Shown here one piece after another: positions 48,970 through 55,831 of a stretch of DNA of 55,831 nucleotides. The first letter of the stretch is position 1; each line of letters begins with the position of its first letter. Source of the stretch: a candidate division WOR-3 bacterium (GTDB lineage: Bacteria > Hydrothermota > Tepidihabitantia > Tepidihabitantales > Tepidihabitantaceae); NCBI GenBank assembly GCA_016867815.1, contig VGIR01000009.1, positions 1-55,831 of the forward strand, read 5' to 3'. The translations under genes were made by a program, and so were the position numbers. The notes below the pieces were generated by a model. The model had not been told where the DNA came from and made no database searches. It saw nothing but the letters and a program-made list of their open reading frames with translations.

Positions 48970-49098
48970 CTAGGAGTGTGTCGGAGAACCTCGTCTCGAC
49001 AGATGGTGGATACCATTAGTTGACCACCACGCCCCGTCCGGGCACAACATCTTGTATGCTCGAAGGCATGTCAAGGGGGTTCTCCGACAGGCTCCTAG
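48970..49098. mobile_element. MITE-like element between ppdK and pckA
   Basis: Left end CTAGGAGTGTGTCGGAGAACC (48970-48990) and right end reversed (49078-49098) match at 19 of 21 positions; the interior is 87 bp and codes nothing. The right end contains the ppdK stop codon (49095-49097), and the left end lies 3 bp from the pckA ATG. The ends partly resemble the IS1182-like end at 136-155 (CTGT-x-GAGAA-type). On the minus strand TTGACA (49074-49069) lies inside and might help drive pckA. Confidence 0.65.
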
Positions 49099-51833
49099 CT
49101 CCTTTTCTCTATCCCGGGGTTAGCCTCGTCCTCGATGGTGGCCTGCGCCGCTGCCAGCCGCGCAATCGGCACGCGGAACGGCGAGCAGCTCACGTAGTCC
49201 ATGCCGACACGCCAGCAGAACTTCACCGATTCCGGGTCCCCGCCATGCTCTCCGCAGATGCCGACCTTCAGGCCGGGCCGGGCCGCGCGGCCCTTCTTCA
49301 CTGCCATCTCGATGAGCTTGCCGACCGAGGGCTGGTCGATGGTCTGGAACGGATCGGCCTGGAGCAGCCGCTTGTCAATGTACTCCGGCAGGAACGCGCC
49401 GATGTCGTCGCGACTGAAACCGAAGGTCATCTGGGTCAGGTCGTTGGTTCCGAACGAGAAGAACTCGGCCGCGCGAGCCATCTCGTCGGCGAGCAGGGCC
49501 GCGCGCGGTATCTCGATCATCGTACCGACCAGGTGCGGTATCCGCTGCCGGCCCGCCTTCTTGCAGACCTCGTCATGCACCCGCGCGATGATGGCGTTCT
49601 GGTGCTCGAGCTCCTTCGCCGCGCAGGTCACCGGCACCATAATCTCCGGCACGGGCTGCTTCTTCGCGGCCAGCAGCTCGGCCGCGGCCTCGAAAATCGC
49701 CCGCGCCTGCATCTCGGTCACCTCGGGATAGGTGATGCCGAGGCGGACGCCGCGGTGACCCATCATCGGGTTCGCTTCGTGCAGGTCCTCACCGCGTTTG
49801 CGCACGTCATCGACCGTCACGCCTAGCGACTCTGCCAGCGCCGTCTGTTTGTCTGCTGCCTTCGGCACGAACTCATGCAGGGGCGGGTCGAGCAACCGGA
49901 TTGTCACGGGCAAGCCGTCCATCGCCTCCAGCGTTCCCTTGACCACTGCCTTGACGTGGACGAACAGCTCATCGAGCGCGGCCCGCCTCTCTATCGTCGT
50001 CCGCGACAGGATCATCTTACGCAGCAGGAAGAGCGGCACGTCGCTGCCCTTGCCGTAGAACATATGCTCAGTGCGGAAGAGCCCGATGCCGCCCGCACCC
50101 AGCCGCCGCGCCAGCGCTGCGTCGGCCGGCGTCTCGGCGTTGGTGCGAACTACCATCCTGCGGTACTTGTCGGCCAGTTCCATGAACTGCTGGAACCGCG
50201 GCTGCTCGGTCGCGTCCATCATCGCCACCTTTCCCGCATACACGCGGCCCCGGGTCCCGTTCAAGGTCAGCCAGTCACCCTCGGTGAAGATCTTGCCATG
50301 GATCGTGAGCTTCTTTGCCGCCGCATCGACCTTCGTGTCCTTGGCGCCGACGACGCAGCATTTGCCCCAGCCCCGCGCCACCAGGGCCGCGTGCGACGTC
50401 ATCCCGCCGCGCGCCGTCAGGATGCCGGCGGCGGCCCGCATCCCGTCGATGTCCTCGGGTGACGTCTCCTCGCGGACGAGGATGACCGGGTCCGGCTGGA
50501 CGCGACGTGACCACGCAACCGCCTCGGCCGCCGTGAACACCACGCGGCCGGACGCGCCGCCCGGCCCGGCCGGCAACCCCTCGCCCAGCAGCGCCGCGTC
50601 TTTCTCGGCAGCCGGGTCGAGAATAGGGTGGAGCAGCTCGTCGAGCTGGGACGGCTGCACGCGCCGGAGCGCGGTCCGCTCGTCGATCAACTTCTCATCC
50701 AGCATGTCCATCGCGGTATTCAGCGCCGCGACCCCGGTGCGCTTGCCGGTCCGTGTCTGGAGCATGTAGAGCTTGCCGTTCTCGATGGTGAACTCAAGGT
50801 CCTGCATGTCGCGGAAGTGCTTCTCCAGTTGCGTCCGGTACTTGTCCAGCTCTGCATAGAGCTCTGGCATCGCCGTCTCCAGGCTCTCCATCGCCTCGTT
50901 GCGCACGTTGCGGCTCGCCGAGTTCAACGGGTTGGGCGTACGGATGCCGGCCACGACGTCCTCGCCCTGCGCGTTGCGCAGCCACTCACCGTAGAACTGA
51001 GCGTCCCCGGTCGCCGGGTTGCGCGTGAACGCCACGCCGGTCGCCGAAGTGTCGCCCATGTTGCCGAACACCATCGCCTGCACGTTCACCGCCGTGCCCC
51101 ATTCGTCGGGCAGGTTCTCGATGCGACGATAGGCTACTGCCCGCTTGCCGTTCCAGCTCCGGAAGACGGCGCGGATGCTGCCCCACAACTGCTCCTCGGG
51201 TTCCTCCGGGAACGGCTTGCCGAACGTCGCGGCGATGAGCTTCTTGTACGCGTCGCACAACCCCCTGAGGTCCGCGGCAGTAAGATCAGAATCGTCCTTG
51301 CGCCCGGTCCGCTCCTTCAGTTCGTGCAGCAGAACCTCCAGCCGGGCCCTGATGCCCTTGCCCTCAGACGGCTCGATGCCCTCGGCCTTCTCCATCACAA
51401 CGTCAGAGTACATCGTCAGCAGTCGGCGGTATGCATCATAAGCAAACCGTTCATTGCCGGTCATCGCGACAAGCCCGGGCAGGGTGCGCTCGCAGAGCCC
51501 GATGTTCAGCACGGTTTCCATCATCCCGGGCATCGATGCCCGCGCGCCTGAACGGCACGACAAGAGCAGGGGCGCCTTGGGGTCGCCGAACTTCCGTCCC
51601 GCCTGCTGCTCGATGTGCTCAAGGCTCGACTTCACCTGACCGGAGAGGTCCGTCGGGTAGTTTTCGCTCTTCATGTAGTGGACGCAGACCGTAGTGGAAA
51701 TCGTAAACCCGGCCGGAACCGGCAGGCCGAGATTGGCCATCTCTGCCAGGTTCGCGCCCTTGCCGCCGAGCAAATCCTTCATCTGCGCCGAGCCGTCGGC
51801 CCGGCCGCCGCCGAAGCGATAGACCGATTTCAT
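49095..51833 (-). CDS. ppdK: Pyruvate, phosphate dikinase
   Basis: The protein has 912 residues. ATG 51833 gives the canonical N-terminus KSVYRFGGGRADGS with GGAG upstream; starts at 51872-51875 would add residues not typical of the family. The ATP-grasp part shows GGKGANLAEMANLGLPVPAG and SCRSGARASMPGMMETVLN. The swivelling His domain has ILTARGGMTSHAALVARGWG with the phosphorylated His481. The C-terminal TIM barrel has RTEHMFYG, NPMMGHRGVRLG, FFSFGTNDLTQMTFGFSRDD and ICGEHGGDP. It interconverts pyruvate and PEP using ATP/AMP and PPi. With pckA it sets the PEP node. Confidence 0.97.
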   Translation of the reverse strand: MKSVYRFGGGRADGSAQMKDLLGGKGANLAEMANLGLPVPAGFTISTTVCVHYMKSENYPTDLSGQVKSSLEHIEQQAGRKFGDPKAPLLLSCRSGARASMPGMMETVLNIGLCERTLPGLVAMTGNERFAYDAYRRLLTMYSDVVMEKAEGIEPSEGKGIRARLEVLLHELKERTGRKDDSDLTAADLRGLCDAYKKLIAATFGKPFPEEPEEQLWGSIRAVFRSWNGKRAVAYRRIENLPDEWGTAVNVQAMVFGNMGDTSATGVAFTRNPATGDAQFYGEWLRNAQGEDVVAGIRTPNPLNSASRNVRNEAMESLETAMPELYAELDKYRTQLEKHFRDMQDLEFTIENGKLYMLQTRTGKRTGVAALNTAMDMLDEKLIDERTALRRVQPSQLDELLHPILDPAAEKDAALLGEGLPAGPGGASGRVVFTAAEAVAWSRRVQPDPVILVREETSPEDIDGMRAAAGILTARGGMTSHAALVARGWGKCCVVGAKDTKVDAAAKKLTIHGKIFTEGDWLTLNGTRGRVYAGKVAMMDATEQPRFQQFMELADKYRRMVVRTNAETPADAALARRLGAGGIGLFRTEHMFYGKGSDVPLFLLRKMILSRTTIERRAALDELFVHVKAVVKGTLEAMDGLPVTIRLLDPPLHEFVPKAADKQTALAESLGVTVDDVRKRGEDLHEANPMMGHRGVRLGITYPEVTEMQARAIFEAAAELLAAKKQPVPEIMVPVTCAAKELEHQNAIIARVHDEVCKKAGRQRIPHLVGTMIEIPRAALLADEMARAAEFFSFGTNDLTQMTFGFSRDDIGAFLPEYIDKRLLQADPFQTIDQPSVGKLIEMAVKKGRAARPGLKVGICGEHGGDPESVKFCWRVGMDYVSCSPFRVPIARLAAAQATIEDEANPGIEKRS

Positions 51834-51923
51834 GCGATAGACTCCGTTCTGCGGTCGCTGCTCATCGAACATCAATAGCTAGTCGTATATCCGTCTGTGC
51901 GGCGCCGATGCCGCAACGGTGGG

Positions 51924-52172
51924 CTACTCCTGCTTGCCGGCTTCGCCGGCATCCGTGGAGAGAAAGGCGTCGAGGAGTTCCTTGGCCTTGGCCATATCCT
52001 CCTCGTCCACCAGCACCTCGCCCCAGACCGGGCGCATGATACGGGCCAGACCGTCATAGGCCGGAATCTGGAACGAACGTATCATCGCCGGAATCCCGTT
52101 CTCTTCGAACAGGTCGCGGACCGCGTTCGCCATCAACTCATCGGCGGGCCGGTAGATAGCCTTAATTGCCAC
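51924..52172 (-). CDS. DUF2007-family small protein
   Basis: The protein has 82 residues. GTG 52172 is chosen because a near-consensus promoter ends 9 bp upstream; a longer reading from 52241 would cross it. AIKAIYRPADELMANAVRDL, FEENGIPAMIRSFQIPAYDG and WGEVLVDEEDMAKAKELLDA match DUF2007 (a ferredoxin-like fold once called putative signal-transducing protein). Cytoplasmic; function unknown. Confidence 0.75.
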   Translation of the reverse strand: MAIKAIYRPADELMANAVRDLFEENGIPAMIRSFQIPAYDGLARIMRPVWGEVLVDEEDMAKAKELLDAFLSTDAGEAGKQE

Positions 52173-52181
52173 GGAGTCAAG

Positions 52182-52210
52182 AGTATAGGTCGATTTCCCT
52201 CGATAGTCAA
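52182..52210 (-). promoter_or_regulatory. Promoter of the DUF2007 gene
   Basis: Minus strand TTGACT (52210-52205), 17 bp, TATACT (52187-52182), 9 bp to GTG 52172. It predicts a near-leaderless mRNA. Confidence 0.7.
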
Positions 52211-52255
52211 ACCCGCCGAACCGGTCCAGCAAACTCCTCACCCGCGCTTCGTTCT

Positions 52256-52278
52256 CCCTCTCCTTTCAGAGGAGAGGG
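52256..52278. repeat. CCCTCTCC/GGAGAGGG palindromic repeat
   Basis: CCCTCTCC, 7-nt loop TTTCAGA, GGAGAGGG, followed by TTGGGGTGAAG. This palindrome type is scattered between genes in many bacteria. It lies 17 bp past the stop of the 52296-53465 gene and may terminate it. Confidence 0.6.
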
Positions 52279-52295
52279 TTGGGGTGAAGAGTCAG

Positions 52296-53465
52296 TCAGG
52301 CTTGGCTCACGCGCAGGCGCAGGCCGCGCCGGCGCAGCTCGCGTATGTAGGCAGCCGACGGGACACAATTCTCCCCGGTGAATGCACCGGCACACTTGAT
52401 CTGTCCACGGCCGAGCATCAACGCCACAATCGCTGCCGAGAAGCCGGTCGTCCGCTCCATCGCCGTCAACCCGCTTCGTTTGTCCGCGTAGTCCACGAGT
52501 TCGTACCTGATCGTTCTTCCGCCACTAGATCCCTCTATCCCTTTGCCCCTCTGTCCCTTCCCTTCTACCTCCACCCTGAGCAGCACCACGTCATCCTTCT
52601 CCCAAGGTAGCACCGCCTCCAGTCGCTGAATCAGCAGGTGGCGCGGGATGACACGCTTGCCGTCCACCTCAATCGGCTTCATGTCGGTCAGCCCGAGGTC
52701 GAAGAGCAGCCGGACTTTGGCGCAGTGGCCCGGGTAACGGATCGTCTTGTAGTCAAGCGACTTCACCTTGCCGCGGTACGTGTAGGGCAGTGTCGAAGAG
52801 CCACCCGAGGTGTTGAATGCCTCGAGCTTTCCGAAGGGCTTGGGGAACGCCAGCTCCTCAACGTCGGCCAGTGGTTCACGCCACGCCAGTCTGCCGTTTC
52901 GCAGCACCAGGCATGACTCAACGTACTCGTTGATTAGTCCGTTGGCCGAGAACACGAGCGCGTAGTTGAGCGGCGGCCTCGGCTTGCGCGGCAGCCCGCC
53001 CACGCGGATCCGGATCGAGTCGGTCCGCCTCAGCCGCGCGACGCCGTCCGCGGCCAGGATACTCACCATTCCCGGCGCCAATCCACAGTCCGGCACGATA
53101 GTGACGTCGGCCTTCTTTGCTTGGACGCCGAGCGCCAGCTCCGCATTCACCACGTCATTGTTCCCACCCAGATCGCAGAAGTGCGTCTGGGTCGCGACTG
53201 CCGCGCGCGCCAGACCAAGGTTGAAGAAGTACGGGACGCAACTGACCGCGACGTCACAGGGCTTCATCAATTCGGTCATGCGCTGCCGATCCCCGGCATC
53301 GGCCTTGAACGTCCTCACCTTCCCGCTGCGCAGCCATCGCTTGAGACTGCTCAGCCGCGCTGGATCAACGTCGCAGACTCTGACCTCGTCAACGTCCTCC
53401 TGACGCACCAGATCGTATGACACAGCCCGCGCCTGCATCCCGGCTCCAATGACAAGAAACTTCAT
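52296..53465 (-). CDS. Saccharopine-dehydrogenase-like oxidoreductase (lysine 6-dehydrogenase type)
   Basis: The protein has 389 residues from ATG 53465 behind AAGGA. The N-terminal Rossmann domain starts KFLVIGAGMQARAVSYDLVR and continues DVAVSCVPYFFNLGLARAAV and THFCDLGGNNDVV. The central catalytic domain shows VPDCGLAPGMVSILA and EAFNTSGGSSTLPYTYRGK. This fits the saccharopine dehydrogenase/lysine 6-dehydrogenase superfamily, which oxidises lysine or related amines with NAD(P). Residues about 299-314 (EGKGQRGKGIEGSSGG) are a translated copy of an AGGGACAAAGGG repeat (52524-52570), in frame in a loop. Confidence 0.8.
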   Translation of the reverse strand: MKFLVIGAGMQARAVSYDLVRQEDVDEVRVCDVDPARLSSLKRWLRSGKVRTFKADAGDRQRMTELMKPCDVAVSCVPYFFNLGLARAAVATQTHFCDLGGNNDVVNAELALGVQAKKADVTIVPDCGLAPGMVSILAADGVARLRRTDSIRIRVGGLPRKPRPPLNYALVFSANGLINEYVESCLVLRNGRLAWREPLADVEELAFPKPFGKLEAFNTSGGSSTLPYTYRGKVKSLDYKTIRYPGHCAKVRLLFDLGLTDMKPIEVDGKRVIPRHLLIQRLEAVLPWEKDDVVLLRVEVEGKGQRGKGIEGSSGGRTIRYELVDYADKRSGLTAMERTTGFSAAIVALMLGRGQIKCAGAFTGENCVPSAAYIRELRRRGLRLRVSQA

Positions 53466-53674
53466 AATTGTCCTTTCATCGCTGACTCTCGGTGCAATGC
53501 TACTCCTGCCCGCGCGCCGGTCAACGACGACCAGTCGTCGCCGCTCGACGTCCGCATCCCTTCCGCCACTCGATCCCTCGGTCTCTCGTCCACTACCCCG
53601 AGGCCCGATTCCGTTTCACTTCTGCGTTCTGGCTTCTGAAGTCTGGCCTCCGACTTCGCCAGATCCTAAGGATC

Positions 53675-53957
53675 ATCCCTCTCTTCAAAGCTCCCCCGAA
53701 AGCTCGTCTCAGAGCTCGCGGGAAGGCATCTTAAGTTGCATGCTCAAGAGTGTGCTTCACAGCATTTTCCATTGCTCATCTCAATGCTCGTCACATCGCA
53801 TCGCGCATCGCCCGTCTCAAAGCTCAGCGCATTGCTTCTTTCATCGCTTGCCTGAAAGCTCAGTCGCAAGCTCGCGTCAAAGCTCCTCTGAAAGCTTCAT
53901 TCAAAGCCCATTTCAAGGCTCGTTTGATGGCTTCTTCGAAAGCTCCTCAAAGGGCTA
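53675..53957 (+). repeat. 12-bp register repeat, tract D
   Basis: From 53687, 23 successive 12-mers begin with a core close to AAAGCTC, without a single register slip: AAAGCTC at 53687, 53699, 53819, 53855, 53879 and 53939; AGAGCTC at 53711; ATTGCTC at 53771; AATGCTC at 53783; CAAGCTC at 53867; AAAGCCC at 53903; AAGGCTC at 53915. Unit positions 4-5 (GC) are almost invariant. In one plus frame this places Ala at every fourth codon from about 53762 to 53960. The same repeat occurs on the minus strand in tracts A-C. Confidence 0.9.
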
Positions 53958-54422
53958 GCCCCCAGGCGACCCCTATGTGCGGACTTCCCGCTACCTGGCA
54001 GGGCTTAATCGACTGATTGTGCTGAAGTTATGCTCTATTGCAGAGAGACGCTAATCCCCCAGTTCTTTCTGCCAATCTTGGCCCGAAATCCGCCCAACCG
54101 AGCGATAGAGATCGCCTGTTGTGTCACCGCGGTTATTGCGACTTTGCGCGGCAGCTTCACCGCCTTTCGCGGATTCGAACCATCTCAGGCTCGACGCTCG
54201 CGAAGTAGGCTCAGGTGCTGCTTGAGAAGTGGCAGAGCCGCGGCCTCAGCCCGTACGTGCTCGCCGCCATCCGCACCACGGTGATGAATGTCCGCGCGCC
54301 AGCGCCATAGTGGATGGTCGCCTTCCGCTTGGCCAAGGGGCGCAAGCTGTGAGCTGAGAGCCATCGGCCCAACTGCGCTTGAAAGCGCGTTGCCCCGGGA
54401 GTAACTAGATGCGTCGCAGAAT
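53958..54422. other. Stretch without a recognisable gene
   Basis: No frame with a ribosome site. A plus-strand segment around 54205-54310 reads LLEKWQSRGLSPYVLAAIRT in one frame and could be a gene remnant, but I cannot place it. The adjoining 53466-53674 holds only fragments of GATCCCTC-type and CTTCTGAAGTCTGG-type repeats. Confidence 0.45.
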
Positions 54423-55073
54423 TCATGTCCGAGCTTCCTCGTCCACGAACTCCTTGGGCTCGGTCGACTGTTGAATCGCGAGGTCAATCAACCACTTCTG
54501 CTCAGCATTGTCGCCGACCGCTTCCGGCACGCGTGAAAACCAAAGCCCGGCCTTGTCCTGGTTCCCGATGCGGCGGTGCAACTCACCGATGAGGTAAGTG
54601 GCAATCGCCAGTTCGTCTCTCGGCACCAACCCCTTGTCCATCGCCGCCTCGAACCTCGTCACTGCCTCACGTCGAAATCGGACACCCGCTTCACTTCCCT
54701 GAGATTCGCACCATCCTGCCCTAAGCCATATATTGGCGACCTGAAAGGCAGACGCACCTCTGTGCTCCGCAATCCGGGCCGAGTTCTCATACCTCGCGCC
54801 CACGTTGCGGTGGTCCACTGTCGGCATGACGTTCTGCTGCACCCACTCCTTCAGCGCCGGGGTCACGGCCTCCGAGCTGAAGTCACCCTCAAGTCCCGAA
54901 TACCCGCACTGAGAGCAAGAGTGGACCATGAACGGCAAATGCGGCAATCCGCGCGCGTGCCGGTACAAGTCAGTCGTCAGCGGGCCGCACGTGTTGGCGG
55001 AAAAGAGAGACGTCGCCTTGAACTGGTTCCCACAGCACGGGCAGTTCAGAGCCAGCACCATTGGTCTAGTCAA
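54423..55073 (-). CDS. DUF2225-family protein with two CxxC zinc motifs
   Basis: The protein has 216 residues. The TTG start at 55073 is set by AGGAGG 4 bp upstream; ATG 55061 is the alternative. The N-terminus has NCPCCGNQF and later CSQCGYSG, the paired CxxC zinc ribbon of DUF2225, then a helical TPR-like part (IAEHRGASAFQVANIWLRAG, ELAIATYLIGELHRRIGNQD, KAGLWFSRVPEAVGD). No signal peptide. Function unknown; the family is scattered over bacteria. Confidence 0.75.
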   Translation of the reverse strand: MTRPMVLALNCPCCGNQFKATSLFSANTCGPLTTDLYRHARGLPHLPFMVHSCSQCGYSGLEGDFSSEAVTPALKEWVQQNVMPTVDHRNVGARYENSARIAEHRGASAFQVANIWLRAGWCESQGSEAGVRFRREAVTRFEAAMDKGLVPRDELAIATYLIGELHRRIGNQDKAGLWFSRVPEAVGDNAEQKWLIDLAIQQSTEPKEFVDEEART

Positions 55074-55194
55074 CCGACCTCCTCAAAACGCTGTCCCCAG
55101 TCATTCGCCCGCCGTTTCGACCTTGCCACTGGGGTTACTGCTTTCTGTGCCCAACGTTGCGCCCGCCAGTGTCATAGACCCGAATTCCTGTATG

Positions 55195-55617
55195 CTATGG
55201 CTGAATGCAAATGGGTGGCTCATCAACCTGCTTGTAGGCCGTGGAATTCAGGCTAAACCGTCGGAAGAGTTCGTCATTGACGTCTTTACCCAAGAGAGAA
55301 ATACGTGTTGTGTCGGTCGACCTTCCCGCACGCCAGCCACCGGCGATTTCGACGCCTCCGATATCCGTCAGCAAGTACCTGTCATGAAGCCAGTCCCCGA
55401 AGGTCACCTCGTCCCAACGGACAACGCGCACCGCTAGTCCCTCCGGCACAATGTAGCGGCCATGCCAGAGGCATTGCTCCCTAAAGCCATCGTCCACCAT
55501 GCCTTCCGCGACTTTGCCGTGCCTGACGTGAATCTCGATCTTGTCAACAGAAGGTTCCTTACTTTTCAGGCTGGCGAGCACTTTGAAGATAGTGCTCTGA
55601 AAACCGCACTCGAGCAT
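55195..55617 (-). pseudogene. Probable 3' part of a gene for an HDR-motif protein, truncated at its 5' end
   Basis: The protein has 140 residues from ATG 55617. It opens abruptly (ECGFQSTIFKVLASLKSKEP) and continues IEIHVRHGKVAEG, then DWLHDRYLLTDIGGVEIAGG. HDRYLLT-GG resembles the phospholipase-D-like/MIT_C-type motif of some prokaryotic effector or defence proteins. An in-frame TAA lies four codons upstream, and the 3' end of a transposase gene ends 43 bp further up. The reading suggests that an insertion removed the N-terminal part. A short intact protein cannot be excluded. Confidence 0.45.
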
Positions 55618-55659
55618 GTCCCTCGGTTAGTTGAAATTCCTAGCGGCTCCCACATCACT

Positions 55660-55830
55660 TTAGGCAACTCTCTCTGTTGCGTCAATTTCTTTCGGTGACG
55701 CGGACCGTTCCAGTGCACTCAGCAATGCGGGGATGTGCCGGTAGCCATCTACGCACCGGAAGTGCTGCTCGGCATGTAGCAGCCCAGCTACACACCAGCG
55801 CCAGCGCATCTCGCCAGGGCGCCAGCGCTT
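55660..55830 (-). mobile_element. 3' end of an IS256/Mutator-like transposase, cut by the window edge
   Basis: An open minus-strand frame enters at the right edge and ends at TAA (55662-55660), encoding 56 residues: KRWRPGEMRWRWCVAGLLHA, then EQHFRCVDGYRHIPALLSAL. R-W-C-x-A-G-x-x-x-A-x-x-x-F-R-x-V-x-G-x-x-x-x-P-x-L-x-x-A-L is the C-terminal pattern I associate with IS256-type transposases. The left end of the element must lie between 55618 and 55660. Confidence 0.5.
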
Positions 55831-55831
55831 C

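Noticed and set aside
54171-54181. GGATTCGAACC, which looks like the T-arm of a tRNA on the minus strand
   Set aside because: The bases on either side do not pair to make the T-stem, and no acceptor stem or anticodon arm is present at the right distances.

Overview
The window is GC-rich and gene-dense. It looks like a chromosome segment of a diderm bacterium of the Fibrobacteres-Chlorobi-Bacteroidetes (FCB) superphylum, probably one of its uncultured candidate phyla. A WOR-3-like lineage is my best guess, and it is an inference. The grounds are TonB-dependent receptors, a PorV/PorQ-type outer-membrane protein, several secreted proteins ending in FlgD/type-IX-like C-terminal modules, and many low-complexity intergenic repeats. 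I saw no rRNA, tRNA or CRISPR array. Both ends of the window are mobile-element remnants: the 3' end of an IS1182-like transposase at 3-155 and the 3' end of an IS256-like transposase at 55660-55830.

Layout. 1-1360: IS end plus two tracts of a degenerate 12-bp repeat. 1282-3956: promoter, small secreted protein, HTH-like protein and a zinc-finger (anti-sigma-like)/helical protein. 4334-14475: lipoprotein, large TonB receptor, large secreted protein, PorV-like protein, then a clostripain-type protease. 14472-19101 (minus): FAD-linked oxidase, and an operon of outer-membrane protein, DUF4097, ArsR and thioredoxin, then a secreted protein. 19208-22096 (minus): tocopherol-cyclase-like protein, GNAT, flavin reductase and creatininase in one operon. 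22484-28693: barrel protein, 50-residue desulforedoxin-like protein, ThiD2-like protein, recA, recX, alaS. 28786-32944 (minus): repeat-propeller protein, LCP-family protein, der. 33172-36172: frameshifted TadE-like gene, cpaF and a membrane protein. 37203-40444: alpha/beta hydrolase, DUF364, PLP decarboxylase. 40647-46873: a secreted propeller protein divergent from nikR, TonB receptor and a ZnuABC-like ABC transporter. 46870-51833 (minus): S23-type four-helix protein, pckA, ppdK. 51924-55617 (minus): DUF2007, saccharopine-dehydrogenase-like protein, DUF2225 and a truncated protein with an HDR motif.

Working together. The metal block is the best integrated unit. NikR keeps all four nickel ligands, and a perfect GTGTTAC-N13-GTAACAC operator covers its promoter and start codon. 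The downstream receptor and A-I-type ABC system are then plausibly a nickel route across both membranes. pckA and ppdK sit together at the PEP/pyruvate/oxaloacetate node. recA-recX is a standard pair.

Two window-wide patterns stand out. First, four separated tracts share one 12-bp register repeat with a core near A(A/T)(A/T/C)GC(T/A)(C/T). Second, many sigma-A-type promoters (TTGACN, 16-17 bp, TAnnnT) lie so close to the start codon that the mRNA must be leaderless or nearly so. Several families of low-complexity repeats also run into, or lie inside, coding sequences.
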